The notes: generated by a model from the sequence alone, not told the origin. DNA of 64,000 nucleotides from Persicitalea sp963803495 (GCA_963803495.1 CAWDMP010000002.1:2604001-2668000), one strand, 5' to 3'; numbered from the stretch's first letter, positions 46,397 through 57,329 are shown. Numbers and translations are program-made.

Positions 46397-47725
46397 ATGG
46401 CCCCCGACCGTACCTTTTTTATGTTTGTTATGTCCGTACTTACCGTATTTTATATAAAAATTGTCCTGAGCGCGCTGCTCACCTTACTTTTCGTGCTGGG
46501 CGTGTGGAAGCACACTCTTTTTGAGAAGTGGCAGACCACCGGCCGGGACCATTGGGTACTCGCCCTGGCTTTTGTGGCGTTGCGGCTGCTTCCTTTCATC
46601 GGAATCTACGTGGTGCTGGGGCAGGACGTCCGTAACGATGTACCGTTTTTTTACTACAAGGCTGAGGCGGCCTTTCGCGGACTTTTCGTGTACCGCGATT
46701 TCTGGTCGTTTCACGCGCCGCTTTTCTCCTACATTATCAGTCTGCCGCTCTGGCTGTGGAACAATCCCCGCGCCATCGTTCTGCTGATGATCCTGGTGGA
46801 GGCGCTCACCGTAGTGCTCACCTATGCTACTTACAAAACTCGCAAGCCCGATGCGTTGCTGTTGGCCTGCCTTTACTGGACGCTGCCTTTCACGTTTGTA
46901 TTTGTGATCCTCAACGGCCAGGAAGACATCTGGTTCTGGCTGATTACGCTTCTCATCTGGCGGCACGTACAAAAGAAACCACAAGACTACGAAGTAGGGG
47001 CGGGGCTGCTATTTGCGGTGGGTTTGCTGTGTATTAAAGTCACCTATATCTTCTTTCTGTTTCCCCTGCTTATTTTCGTACGGAAGCCGATTCGAATGCT
47101 GGCCGTAATGGCCGTGCCTGGGGCAATTGCGCTCGCGATTCTGTACCTGAACGTTGGGGATAAATTCCTGATGCCGATCCGGCACACGCAGGAGCTGCTC
47201 ACGCCCAACCTGTTTTCGGTACTGCGGCCTTTCGTCGAGTTGTTTGTCCACGTGTCCAAGCAGAGCTACACGCTACTCAACTGGATAGGTTTACTGCTCA
47301 CGCTTGGTACGACCACCGCGATCGCGTGGCGCTACCGGACTCGTGCCATACAGCAGGTCATGCCGGTGCTGTTCCTGGTTTCATTCGTAGCCATGACGAT
47401 CTTCCAGCCCAGCGCACCGGGTGGCTACGCCACATCTTACCAATTGATCATGCTGTTTGCCTTGATCGATCCCCGTAATAGGAGACACGGCGCGTTGCTG
47501 CTCACGTTCAGCTGGTTGCTGGTGGTTCAACCTTTCATTTATGTTTACAACGATTCGCCCACCTACACCAGTTTTGGTATGCTATCTGATCCGATGCTGG
47601 CTTTTGAGTACCTGCTTCAAGTACTGAATGTGGTGTGTTATATGATCATATTCCTGATGGCGATCAGGAAGCTCCGAGGCGCACCCGCAGTGTCTCCGCC
47701 TATGAAGTGGCAGTTTTCCCTGTGA
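46397..47725 (+). CDS. Polytopic GT-C-like membrane protein B1
   Basis: 442 residues with 10 or more membrane helices. The early loop GLFVYRDFWSFHAPLFSYII resembles the sugar-lipid loop of GT39/GT87-type membrane mannosyl/arabinosyl transferases, and NGQEDIWFWL follows. Its paralogue at 49196 has the matching YRDFVCTYSPFFPYLIGL and SGQEDVWAWL. Likely transfers a lipid-linked sugar on the outer side of the membrane; acceptor unknown. Confidence 0.7.
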   Translation: MAPDRTFFMFVMSVLTVFYIKIVLSALLTLLFVLGVWKHTLFEKWQTTGRDHWVLALAFVALRLLPFIGIYVVLGQDVRNDVPFFYYKAEAAFRGLFVYRDFWSFHAPLFSYIISLPLWLWNNPRAIVLLMILVEALTVVLTYATYKTRKPDALLLACLYWTLPFTFVFVILNGQEDIWFWLITLLIWRHVQKKPQDYEVGAGLLFAVGLLCIKVTYIFFLFPLLIFVRKPIRMLAVMAVPGAIALAILYLNVGDKFLMPIRHTQELLTPNLFSVLRPFVELFVHVSKQSYTLLNWIGLLLTLGTTTAIAWRYRTRAIQQVMPVLFLVSFVAMTIFQPSAPGGYATSYQLIMLFALIDPRNRRHGALLLTFSWLLVVQPFIYVYNDSPTYTSFGMLSDPMLAFEYLLQVLNVVCYMIIFLMAIRKLRGAPAVSPPMKWQFSL

Positions 47726-47782
47726 GTTTCAGCAGATAATCTCTTTTCTTCCTACCTACGATAGCTGCGAGAGCGCCAGCTT

Positions 47783-47792
47783 CCCCCCCCCC
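47783..47792 (+). repeat. Poly-C tract (C10) upstream of gene A2
   Basis: Ten C in a row in the 47726-47950 spacer, about 160 bases before the A2 start. Long C tracts can vary in length. The spacer holds no gene. Confidence 0.8.
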
Positions 47793-47930
47793 TGATTTTT
47801 TTAGGTCGATTCCACTTACCTTTTCACGAGTTACGGGATATAAGAACCCATAGGTTTCACATCTACGGGATTTTGACGCGAGACAACTATCAGAACAGTA
47901 GCCAACTGGTTTCATGGTCCACGTCTACCT

Positions 47931-47938
47931 TAACTTTG
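47931..47938 (+). promoter_or_regulatory. -7 promoter box of gene A2
   Basis: TAACTTTG fits TAnnTTTG, 12 bases before the ATG at 47951; supports that start over the in-frame codon at 47873. Confidence 0.45.
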
Positions 47939-47950
47939 AACTCAGGAGTG

Positions 47951-49165
47951 ATGACGACGGCCACGATCGATTTCGATTCGACTATTGCGGAGCAATGGCA
48001 GAGAGCCTACCGCTTCGTAAATGCCCGGCTTACTTCACGAAGGTGGGCCTACAAAATCGCGTTACTCTGCACTTTAAACTCGCTGTTTTGGGCCTTTCCG
48101 AGTTACCAGAGGATATTTACCCACGACTCCGCGATAAACGACTACCTCCGTGCCTGGGAACGCATCGATGAGCAGGCAGAACACCCCCTCACCCCTTATG
48201 AGTATCTGCCCACGCTGCACGAGGCAAAGGTCGCGTTTCGGCTGCTGGCCCCGCTGATAGCGAGGTACTCGCCTTTCAAAACTTTGAACGGGCGCATGGC
48301 CTACCTGTTTTTTCTGCAGCACCTGGCCGGATTCTTATTCTTTTTCTACTTGGCGCTTTTCGTCTTTCGATACGGTCAGGACAAAGTGCTGGCCCTTATC
48401 GTACCGCTTACGGTATCGCTAAGTTATTTGGGACATAGCTTCTTTTACGAATTGTACGGGTGGTTCGATGGGTTCGCTTTTATCCTGATGCTCATGGGCA
48501 TGTATTACTATCGAAAATGGTACTGCGCTCTGCTGCTATTCTTATCGTTCTGGGTCGATGAACGGGCTATCGTAGGCTCGGGTATCGTATGCCTGTTTGC
48601 CCTGACCCAGGAGGATGGCGTTCCCAGGCCTTTTCAGTTCAAGAGTCTGTTTGTCAAGGCTATACCTTTCCTGACGGCTTATGCGGTCTATGCTCTTGCG
48701 CGTTACCAGTTACAGGTAACATTTGGCCTGAAGGCACCGGTAGGCACCGAGTATGATGCCGGGATAGGGGTCATTATTCAACAGGCGACGAATTTGCCTT
48801 TGGCTACCTTTCTTAGTTTTGAGGCCACTTGGATTATTTTTATTCTGGGCGTAATAATGATGTGGCAGCCCGGACTGCGCTTGGTTACGAGCTTCTACCT
48901 ACTTAATTTTGCCGTTGTAGCGCTGATTTCGTACTCAGTTTGGGACGTCACCCGTAGCTTGATGTACGGCTTTCCTATTTTTTTAGTCTCTCTGCGCTAC
49001 CTGCTGTCATCTCTTTCCCTCAAACACAGGCTGATGATATTGGGTGCAGTTCTCATGCTGAATCTGATCGTTCCTTCTTACAAAAACCACTACCATCAGT
49101 TTTATTGGCAGATACCCTTACCAGTGAAAGCCGTCTATTATCTTGAAACTTTTCATGAACAGTAA
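47951..49165 (+). CDS. Polytopic membrane protein A2, paralogue of A1
   Basis: 404 residues with about 9-10 membrane helices. Shares with A1 the blocks YGWFDGFAFILMLMGMYYY, FWVDERAIVGSG and WDVTRSLMYGFPIFLVSLRY. Overall identity is low, so the duplication is old. Followed closely by B2. Function as for A1: unknown, possibly a membrane sugar transferase. Confidence 0.7.
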   Translation: MTTATIDFDSTIAEQWQRAYRFVNARLTSRRWAYKIALLCTLNSLFWAFPSYQRIFTHDSAINDYLRAWERIDEQAEHPLTPYEYLPTLHEAKVAFRLLAPLIARYSPFKTLNGRMAYLFFLQHLAGFLFFFYLALFVFRYGQDKVLALIVPLTVSLSYLGHSFFYELYGWFDGFAFILMLMGMYYYRKWYCALLLFLSFWVDERAIVGSGIVCLFALTQEDGVPRPFQFKSLFVKAIPFLTAYAVYALARYQLQVTFGLKAPVGTEYDAGIGVIIQQATNLPLATFLSFEATWIIFILGVIMMWQPGLRLVTSFYLLNFAVVALISYSVWDVTRSLMYGFPIFLVSLRYLLSSLSLKHRLMILGAVLMLNLIVPSYKNHYHQFYWQIPLPVKAVYYLETFHEQ

Positions 49166-49195
49166 AGCAAGCTTATCAACCAGAAGATCCTGTTT

Positions 49196-50464
49196 ATGGA
49201 TATAGTTCTTTTAAAGCTGGTACTCAGTCTGTTACTAATTGCCCTATTGCCTGGTATTTTTTATTACCGGGCGAAGATTCATAAAGATTCCTTGGCCGGC
49301 ATCGTCCTCACGGGTGCCTGGGTGTTGCTACGGGTGGTTCCACTGCTGATCATTTATGTTTTTCTGCACCAGGAGGCCCGTTCCGACGTGACGGGCTTTC
49401 TGGTAGGCTGGGGGAACCACGCCCGGCAAGGCGAGCTCATCTACCGAGACTTTGTTTGCACCTATTCGCCCTTTTTTCCATATCTGATCGGCCTGTCGAT
49501 GGAGGTTTGGGAGGACCCAAGGGCTATAGTGGGGCTCATGGTGGTGATGGAAGGGGTGGCCGTAGGGGTGGCGTATCAGTTTTATAAACCCGCTTTACCC
49601 CGCCCCGAACTCGTCACCCGGTTGTTGCTCTATCTCTGTATGCCCGCGTCACTCATTTTGTGCGTAGTCAGCGGGCAGGAGGACGTCTGGGCTTGGCTTT
49701 TCGTGGCGCTGGCGGGCTGGGGTTTTTACCGCAAGCAAAGCTACGTGGTCTACGGCAGCTTGCTGGCATTAGGATTGCTGACCACGAAGGCCACTTTCGT
49801 ATTGATTTTTCCTGCCTTGTTGGTTTTAGCCGAGAAGCGTTCGGGGTTATTCAGCGTACTGGCCGTTTGGGGGATCGTCACGCTGGTTGTTTTATATAGC
49901 CTGGTAGGGTTGGAATTCACCCAACCGCTTAGCGAGGCCGATACCCTGCGAGCCCCCAACCTGCTATCGGTACTCAATCCCTGGTTTTTCGATGCCATCG
50001 GCGTCGGCAAGAGCTTCTGGAACTGGATCGGACTGGTAATTACGCTAATTCTGAGCTGCTGGACGGCCTGGCGGTGGCGGGGTACCCACTTCCAGGAAGC
50101 GATCAGCCGGGTATTTATGGTTACCTACGCTACCCTGATGGTGGTACAGCAGAGTGCCTACGGCAATTACATTTTCTTCTTCTTGCTCCCATTGGTACTC
50201 ATCATTGTGGACTGGCGGGACCGTTGGCAGGTGACTCTGCTGCTGGCTTTCAATGTGCTATGCGTGGTGCATCCTTCTTACTGGTGGCGCATGGGCAATC
50301 CCAAGTACCTCCAGCCGTCGGACATCTGGGCATCCGGCGCCACCTTGCTCGATTACGCCATGCAGCTGTCACTGGTAGCGCTGGCTGCTTATTTTATTTT
50401 TCTGGCGGGCTTCGGGGCGCGCCGGGAAGCGGTCGTCGGATTGGAGGCTACACCATCACGTTGA
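49196..50464 (+). CDS. Polytopic GT-C-like membrane protein B2, paralogue of B1
   Basis: 422 residues, multi-pass. Shares with B1 the YRDF loop (LIYRDFVCTYSPFFPYLIGL), EDPRAIVGLMVVMEG, SGQEDVWAW and APNLLSVLNPWF. Its 3' end overlaps the converging mqo gene by 17 bases. Likely acts with A2. Confidence 0.7.
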   Translation: MDIVLLKLVLSLLLIALLPGIFYYRAKIHKDSLAGIVLTGAWVLLRVVPLLIIYVFLHQEARSDVTGFLVGWGNHARQGELIYRDFVCTYSPFFPYLIGLSMEVWEDPRAIVGLMVVMEGVAVGVAYQFYKPALPRPELVTRLLLYLCMPASLILCVVSGQEDVWAWLFVALAGWGFYRKQSYVVYGSLLALGLLTTKATFVLIFPALLVLAEKRSGLFSVLAVWGIVTLVVLYSLVGLEFTQPLSEADTLRAPNLLSVLNPWFFDAIGVGKSFWNWIGLVITLILSCWTAWRWRGTHFQEAISRVFMVTYATLMVVQQSAYGNYIFFFLLPLVLIIVDWRDRWQVTLLLAFNVLCVVHPSYWWRMGNPKYLQPSDIWASGATLLDYAMQLSLVALAAYFIFLAGFGARREAVVGLEATPSR

Positions 50465-51945
50465 GATCCAGTACCTCGTTTGTGTACTCCCTGATCTCAC
50501 GGCATAGTGCGGGGTTGTCGCCCAGCGACTGACCGTAGGATGGGATCATCTCCCGGAGTTTGGTTTGCCAGGCTTCGGTGCGGAGCCGGTCGGGGAAGCA
50601 GCGTTCCAGCAGGTTCAGCATGATCGATACCGCCGTGGACGCCCCCGGCGACGCGCCCAACAACGCGGCCAGGCTGCCGTCGGCAGCGCTCACGACCTCC
50701 GTGCCGAATTCCAGGATGCCGCCCTCTTCCTCGTCTTTCTTGATCACCTGCACCCGCTGCCCGGCGACTTCGATCTCCCAGTCTTCGGCGCGGGCTTCGG
50801 GGTAGTAGTTTTTCAGAGCGTCCAGCCGCTCCTCGTCCGACTGCGTTACCTGCTCGACCAGGTACTTAGTGAGCGGAATATTGTGCAATCCCGCCGCGAT
50901 CATCGGCCGGATGTTGCCGAGGTTCACCGAGAAGGGTAGGTCGAAGAAAGAGCCTTTTTTCAAAAATTTGGTGGAGAACCCCGCGTACGGACCAAAGAGC
51001 AATTCCTGCTTGCCTTGAATCATGCGGCTGTCGAGGTGCGGCACCGACATGGGCGGCGAGCCGACTTCGGCCTTGCCGTATACCTTGGCCTCGTGCCGCG
51101 CGATGACTTCGGGATTGGTGCAGCGCAACCACTGCCCGCTCACCGGAAAGCCCCCGTAGCCCCGGCCCTCGGGAATGTCCGACTTGGTGAGCAGCGGCAA
51201 TGAGCCGCCCCCCGCTCCGATGAATACGAAGGGCGTCTCGATCGTGTACCGATCGCGCGTGGCGCGGTCGCGTACGCTCACCTGCCAGTGGCCGTCCCTG
51301 GCCCGGTCGAGGTCGTGGACTTCCTGATTGAAATGCAGCGTGACGCCGTCCATTTCCTGCAGACAGCGAAACATGGCGCGGGTCAGGGCACCGAAATTGA
51401 CGTCGGTACCGAGCGGCATGTAGGTAGCGGCGACGGGCTGAGCCGGGTCGCGGCCGTTCATGATCAGCGGCATCCAGTCTTCCAGTTTGCGAGGGATCGT
51501 CGGAATAGCGCGTTTCCTTGAACAGTACGCTTTGCTGCATGGCCTCGTAGCGCTTTTTCAAAAAAGCGACGTTGTCTTTTCCCCACACAAAACTGATGTG
51601 CGGAATGGAACGGATGAACGTGTTGGGTAGCTCTACGAAGTCATGCTGGGTAAGAAAAGCCCAAAACTGGCGCGACTGCTCGAAGGATTCGGCCACCTTA
51701 ATGGCCTTGGATATGTCGATCGAGCCATCGGGCCGCTGTGGGGTGTAGTTGAGCTCGCAGAAGGCCGAATGGCCGGTGCCGGCGTTGTTCCAGGCGTCGG
51801 AGCTTTCGGCGGCAGCGTGGTCGAGTCGCTCGATGATTTCGAGGGTGAGCGTCGGGTCGAGCTCTTTGAGCAGCATTCCGAGGGTAGCGCTCATGATGCC
51901 CGCGCCGATCAGCACGACGTCGGGGCGGTGGGTGGTGGTAGGCAT
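50448..51945 (-). CDS. mqo: Malate:quinone oxidoreductase, one frameshift
   Basis: FAD membrane-associated enzyme that oxidises malate to oxaloacetate and reduces quinone in the TCA cycle. FAD-binding start DVVLIGAGIMSATLGMLLKE, then ERLDHAAAESSDAWNNAGTG and HSAFCELNYTPQ; the second part has FIGAGGGSLPLL and FGPYAGFSTKFLKKGS. The frame breaks at 51486-51488, where one extra base in AAA (minus strand) separates YSDDPSQ from LEDWMPLIMNGRDP. Repaired size about 498 residues, normal for Mqo. Confidence 0.93.
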
Positions 51946-51982
51946 GAATTAAAAAGCTTTTTATTTTAACATCAATAATAAA

Positions 51983-52012
51983 GAGCCCACAAACGAAATT
52001 GTTTGCGGGCTC
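51983..52012 (-). terminator. Terminator of the small gene at 52044
   Basis: 12-base arms 51983-51994 and 52001-52012 with one mismatch and a 6-base loop; on the minus strand TTTATTATT follows. Confidence 0.65.
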
Positions 52013-52043
52013 GATCGGTGTGGATATAGGTAGGTGTTGGGTA

Positions 52044-52337
52044 TCAGGTATTCGAATTGGAAACGTAGTGCGCCCGCGGGTGCAGGCCTTTGCCGATAAT
52101 GGCCACCAGCTCGGGATTGACGAACTGCTCGTCGACCACCACCCAGTCCTGGTCGCGGTATACCATCACGAACGAGTCTTTTTCGGGAAAAATAACCCGC
52201 ATACCCTGCTCTTCGCCGTACATTTCGGGTTCTACGTCAAATTTCATTTCTTGCCCATCTTTTGGGTCTTTTATGATCAATTCCACTGGTTCGGGGTTTA
52301 TTTGTAAAAATTTTTTATTTAGATTCTGACAGGGCAT
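52044..52337 (-). CDS. Small conserved-looking hypothetical protein
   Basis: 97 residues (or fewer, from an internal ATG at MKFDVEPEMYGEEQG). Alternating strands (MRVIFPEKDSFVMVYRDQDW) suggest a small beta-rich fold. Not recognised. It has its own terminator and faces away from the PAP2 gene. It is upstream of mqo on the same strand, but the hairpin between them suggests separate transcripts. Confidence 0.6.
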   Translation of the reverse strand: MPCQNLNKKFLQINPEPVELIIKDPKDGQEMKFDVEPEMYGEEQGMRVIFPEKDSFVMVYRDQDWVVVDEQFVNPELVAIIGKGLHPRAHYVSNSNT

Positions 52338-52368
52338 CTAACAAAACCGTTCCAGATTTGACCCAAGT

Positions 52369-53046
52369 ATGCCTGCGCTCATGAATTTGTTACAGTATCT
52401 TGATTTTCAAAATAGCCGCCGGAAGGCAGTTTACGTAGTACTGGGGCTGACCTTCCTGTTCCTGCTGCTGACGCTCTTCGTGCTGTTGCTGCCTTACTCG
52501 GTCATCGATCTTGAATTCTCGGAAGAGGTGCAGGAGCATAATTTTCCGCTGCTGGATACGCTCATGCGGGGGGTGAGTTGGTTTGGGAGGCAAGCGGTGG
52601 CCATCTCGCTCGCGCTGGGTACGGCTTTAATTTTCCTGTTGCTGCGGTTTCGGCGGGAGGCGCTTTTCGTGGGCCTCACGCTGCTGTCGTCCGTGATGAA
52701 TTTCGGGATAAAAATGCTGGTAAATCGCCCGCGCCCCACCGAAGATTTGGTCAGGATCGTGGAAAAAGCCCAACACCAAAGTTTCCCCAGCGGGCACACG
52801 GTGTACTACGTCACGTTCTTCGGGTTTCTGATTTTTCTGCTGTTTCGGTTGCGGCAAGTACCTCAGTTGGTACGTTGGTTGGTGGGCGCTATAAGTCTGC
52901 TGCTGATCGTGACGGTACCTTTTTCGCGGGTGTACCTTGGCGACCACTGGTTCACAGATGTCGTGGCGGGCTTTGTCCTGGGGCTTATCTCGTTGGTGGT
53001 ACTGATTACCCTATACTTTGGGGCTGAGCCAAAAGAAGAAGCATAG
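52369..53046 (+). CDS. PAP2-family membrane phosphatase
   Basis: 225 residues with six membrane helices. The three phosphatase motifs are present: KMLVNRPRP, SFPSGHTVYY and SRVYLGDHWFTDV. Acts on lipid phosphates such as undecaprenyl pyrophosphate or phosphatidic acid at the outer face of the inner membrane. Converges on the VIT gene. Confidence 0.9.
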   Translation: MPALMNLLQYLDFQNSRRKAVYVVLGLTFLFLLLTLFVLLLPYSVIDLEFSEEVQEHNFPLLDTLMRGVSWFGRQAVAISLALGTALIFLLLRFRREALFVGLTLLSSVMNFGIKMLVNRPRPTEDLVRIVEKAQHQSFPSGHTVYYVTFFGFLIFLLFRLRQVPQLVRWLVGAISLLLIVTVPFSRVYLGDHWFTDVVAGFVLGLISLVVLITLYFGAEPKEEA

Positions 53047-53057
53047 AAAAATCTGTT

Positions 53058-53754
53058 TTACACACTGCCACTCAGGAGCTGAGCTACCAGGAAAGCCGCA
53101 GCGGCGGCGATCACGCCGATGATCATGACCTTGAATGCGCCCCGGATGGGCGGCTGCCCGGTCGCTTTGCTCTTGAAGTACCCAAAAATGAACAAGCAGA
53201 GGATCGTCAGTGCCGACGATACCGCCAGCCCCTCCGTGGGTACATCGGTAAAAATATAACCCAGGAGCGGGACAAAACCACCCAGCACGTAAGCGCCCCC
53301 GATGGTAAGGGCGCTGTTGCGAGCGCGGTTGAGCGAGGGACGCTCCAGGCCAAGCTCGAATTTCATCATAAAGTCCACCCACTTGTCCTTGTCTTTGGCA
53401 AGCGCTTCCACCACCAGCGTCTGCGATGCTTCGTTCAGACCGTAGTCGGCAAAAATCTCCCGAATTTCCTCTTTTTCTTTCTCGGGCAAGAGCTCCACTT
53501 CTTCGTATTCGCGTTTCAGTTCGGCGTCGTAGTGCTCCACTTCGGTTTTGCCGGCCAGGTAGCCGCCCAGGCCCATCGCGATGGAGCCCGCCACGATTTC
53601 GGCAATGCCCGCCGTGACGATGATGCCGTTGGAAGCCACCGCGCCGCTCAGCCCCGCCGCCAGGGCAAAAGGTACCGTCAGGCCGTCGGACAAGGCCGAT
53701 GACGGCATCGGTGATAAAGTCGGAATTACGGAGGTGTTGTTCGTGGTGAATCAT
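53058..53754 (-). CDS. VIT1/CCC1-family metal transporter, one frameshift
   Basis: Vacuolar-iron-transporter-like protein; bacterial members move Fe2+ or Mn2+. The start HLRNSDFITDAVIG and the continuation SDGLTVPFALAAGLSGAVAS are separated by one extra base at 53694-53695. Then IVAGSIAMGLGGYLAGKTEV, an acidic cytoplasmic segment (EVELLPEKEKEEIREIF) with metal-binding Glu residues, and three more helices. About 231 residues when repaired. Confidence 0.88.
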
Positions 53755-53832
53755 TGGCTGGGGTTAAGGCGTGAGACTGATTGCGCTATCTGGCCACCGC
53801 TCATCAGGCATTTTTCGCAAAAATTCGCGCCA

Positions 53833-55495
53833 TTAGCGGACCACTTTGACATTCCGAAACATAAATTCATTGTCGCTCACGCGCAGCGGCTTCCCACTGG
53901 CGGTAGTCACATTTTTGAGCGTAACCTCCTTAGTAATAACATAAGGAAACGCCTCTACGTAGGAATCGTCCGTCATTTCGGGATTGATGTTGGCGAAAAT
54001 AGCCGGTCCCTTATAACCGTCCGGGTGATTGGCATCCTCGATGCGAAGATTTTCGATGGTGATCCGCTCGGGCATGTAGCTAACGTACCCAAAATCGTGC
54101 TGACCGGAATTGGAACCGCCGATCAATGAAGCGCTGCGCGGGCTGCCGCCGGACGGCACGAAGACACAGTCGCGAATCACTAACTCACCCCGCCAGGTAC
54201 TGCCGTAGTCGGAGCGTAGGTTGACGAGGGTATTGCCGCGGATCGTACTGTTCTCTACCGTGAAAGTCCCGCTGCCAATGGCGTTGATGCCCATATATCC
54301 CAGGGTCGAGTGGCGGATAGCAGCGTTGGCCACGCCCATGTGGGCATCGAACCGGGAAAGAACACAACGGTCGTACAGGATATTTTTGCAGAAGTTGGAC
54401 CCCATGATGCCCCAATACGTGCGGTCGTCGATATCGTTGGTTTGGCGGCAGTCGATGAAGGAGACATTCACGGCGCGATTGACGATGATATCGTAAGTAC
54501 CCATCGAGACGGGGTCTCCCGCCGAGCCGATGGTCCGGTAGGTTTTATGGCCGGTCAACAGAGTGTTCTTGACCGTTACGTTGGCGCATTCCCGAATCAT
54601 GAGGAAACCATTGTAGGGTGCGCCTTGGTCGCCTTCGCCTGTGACGCGGTGTTCCAACCCGTCGATAACGACGTTAGAGCGCCTGATCGCAATGTTGCGG
54701 CTGTAATAGCCGTAGTTAGATTCAACTTTATTGGCGATCGTCGTAAATCGCCCCCCGGTAATCGTCATTTCCTTTTGATCGACGGGCAGCGCACTGATCT
54801 CCGTGATTTGGTCGAAATCCCAAATGATGGGAGCATCCATATTTATTTTTCCGTTTTTATCCACAATAAAAATGTCCGTCTGCGACGCGCCGTTGTTTTG
54901 GTTCGGCCCAAACCGAATGTAACGCTTTACGGTGGAGTCGGTGACTGTGATCAGGCAGGGACCGGGTAGGGAGGCGTCGATTTTTTCCTGGTTTCGTTTC
55001 AGCGACGTTACGCCTTTCAGCGGAAACGCTTGCAAGCTGGAACTGACCAGGAAGACGGGGGCATTGCGATTTTGGGCTTCGGTATCGTCGATCAGGAAGG
55101 CAGCCTTTCCGAAATCGGTATCGGTCCGAACTACTGCCGTACGCTCCTTGCCACCAATGTAATAGGTAGCATTCGCATCGGCTTTTACCGGCAGACCTTG
55201 CTGGTTGGCGAAGGCGTGGGCGGCGGCAATCGCGTCGATGTCGTCGGTCTTGCCGTCGCCTTTGGCACCAAAGTCGCTATACCTGACCCATCCCCTTTTC
55301 TTAAAAGTTTGCGCGTCCTTGAGGCGCTACATTCACCAGTAGTTCGCCTGCTTTATTGGTGCTTGCCTGGGTCTTCTGATTCTGAGCAGTCATGACCACC
55401 TTCTCGGCCGGGTTTTGGCCCTGCCCCCGCGCCACGGTGGCCGTAATCACAAAGCAGCACCATAGAAGCGTGCATTTCAGTCTCGATGCATTCAT
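53833..55495 (-). CDS. Secreted beta-helix (pectate-lyase-like) protein 1, one frameshift
   Basis: N-terminal signal peptide (LLWCCFVITATVARGQ), a start of the pectate-lyase-3 type (SDFGAKGDGKTDDIDAIAAA) and a right-handed parallel beta-helix with repeated short strands (ITGGRFTTIANKVESNYGYY, TVENSTIRGNTLVNLRSDYG). One extra base at 55317-55318 splits it after LLVNVAPQ. Repaired about 553 residues. Paralogue of the next gene upstream. Exported; could bind or cut a polysaccharide. No catalytic set can be assigned with confidence. Confidence 0.82.
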
Positions 55496-55626
55496 AGATT
55501 CAAGCGGTTTATGTATAAAGTTTTGGTTTTTAAAGAACAGGAATCATACGACAAGCCAAAGCGAAACTCCGACTATGGGTTTAGAATCAATCGACCGCAA
55601 ACGAGCATTCGCGAAAATTGGCGCCG

Positions 55627-57329
55627 TTAGCGGACCACCTTCACATTCCTGAACATAAACCCGTTATCACTCACCCGCAAAGGCTTCCCGCTGGCCGTAG
55701 TCACGTTCTTGAGCCTGACTTCTTTGGTAACGACGTATGGGTACTTCTCTTTATAAGAATCATCCTTCATATCGGGATTCATGTTGGCAAAAATAGCCGG
55801 TCCCTGGTAATTGTCAGGATGGTTGGAATCGTCGATGCGGAGGTTTTCGATCACGATTCGCTCGGGCATGTAGCTAACGTACCCAAAGTCATGCTGGCCG
55901 GAGTTGGAACCCCCGATCAGCGAAGCACTGCGCGGGCTGGCCGCCCGCTGGTACAAAAATGCAGTCGCGGATCACGATTTCGCCCCGCCAGGTACTGCCG
56001 TAGTCGGAGCGCAGGTTGATGAGCTTATTGCCGCGGATCGTACTATTCTCCACCGTGAAAGGTCCCGCTGCCGATGGCGTTGATGCCCATGTGCCCCAGC
56101 GTCGAGTTGCGGATGGTGGCGTTGGCTACGCCCATGTGGGCATCGAAGCGCGAGAACACACAGGAGTCGTAGAGCATATTCTTGCAGAAACTAGACCCCA
56201 GAATGCCCCAATAGGTGCGGTCGTCGATGTCGTTGGTCTGGCGGCAGTCGATAAAAGATATATTCAGAGCACGGGTAGCCGAAATGTCGTAAGTACCCAT
56301 CGAGACGGGTTTCCCGGCCGTACCGATGGTACTATAGGTTTTATGACCCGTCAGAATCGTATTCTTGACCGTTAGATTGGCGCAGTCCCGGATACCGATG
56401 AAACCGCCGTAGGGCGCGCCGTGGTCGCCTTCGCCCGTGATGCGGTGTTCGAGCCCGTCGATCAGGACGTTGGAACGCTTGATCGTGACGTTACGGCTGT
56501 AGTAGGTGTACTTCGATTCGGCCCGGTTGGCAATCGTCGTAAACCGTCCTCCGGTAATGGTTAGCGTCTTTTCATCGATGGGTAGCGCGCTGATCTCTGT
56601 GATTTGGTCAAAGTCCCAGATAATCGGAGCCATCATATCCACCTTGCCATTTCTATCCACCATGAAGATGTCTGTCTGCGACGCGCCGTCGTTTTGGTTC
56701 AATCCGTACCGAATGTATCGCTTCACGTTGGCATCGGTAACCGTAATCAGGCAAGGGCCGGGCAGGGTAACGTCAATTTTTTCCTGGTCCCGCTTCAGCG
56801 ACGATACGCCTTCGAGCGGAAACGGCCGCAGGCTGGAACTGACCAGGAAGACGGGCGCATTGCGATTTTCCACTTCGGTATCGTCGATCATGAAGGCCGC
56901 CGTGCCAAAATCGGTGTCGGTCTGAATCGCGACGGTACGCTCCTTTCCACCAATGTAGTAGGTAGCGCCCGCATTAGCTTTCACCGGCAGACCCTGCTGG
57001 TTGGCGAAGGCATGGGCGGCCGCAATGGCGTCGATGTCGTCGGTTTTGCCATCGCCCCTGGCACCGAAGTCGCTGTACCGCACCCAGCCTCTTTTCTTGA
57101 AGGTCTGCACATCTTTGGGGGAAACATTCACCCGTAACGCCCCATTTTCATCATTACTTACCTGGGTCTTCTGACTATTGGACGTTACCGTGACCGCTCC
57201 CCCCTCCGACAAGCTCGCGCCCTGCCCCTGGGCTACGGCTAACTCTGGTCCGAAGCATAGCCACAAAAGCGCGCATTTCAACAGGAGCCTTGATCTTGAT
57301 GCGTTCGTAAATTCGAGCGGGCTGTTCAT
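55627..57329 (-). CDS. Secreted beta-helix (pectate-lyase-like) protein 2, two frameshifts
   Basis: Paralogue of protein 1, with matching signal peptide, SDFGARGDGKTDDIDAIAAA start, beta-helix core (DRNGKVDMMAPIIWDFDQIT) and the same C-terminus (NGFMFRNVKVVR). Two extra bases, at 56061-56062 and 55939-55940, are obvious from comparison with copy 1, which is intact at both places. Repaired about 566 residues. The tandem copies are very similar along their length, so duplication was fairly recent. Confidence 0.82.
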
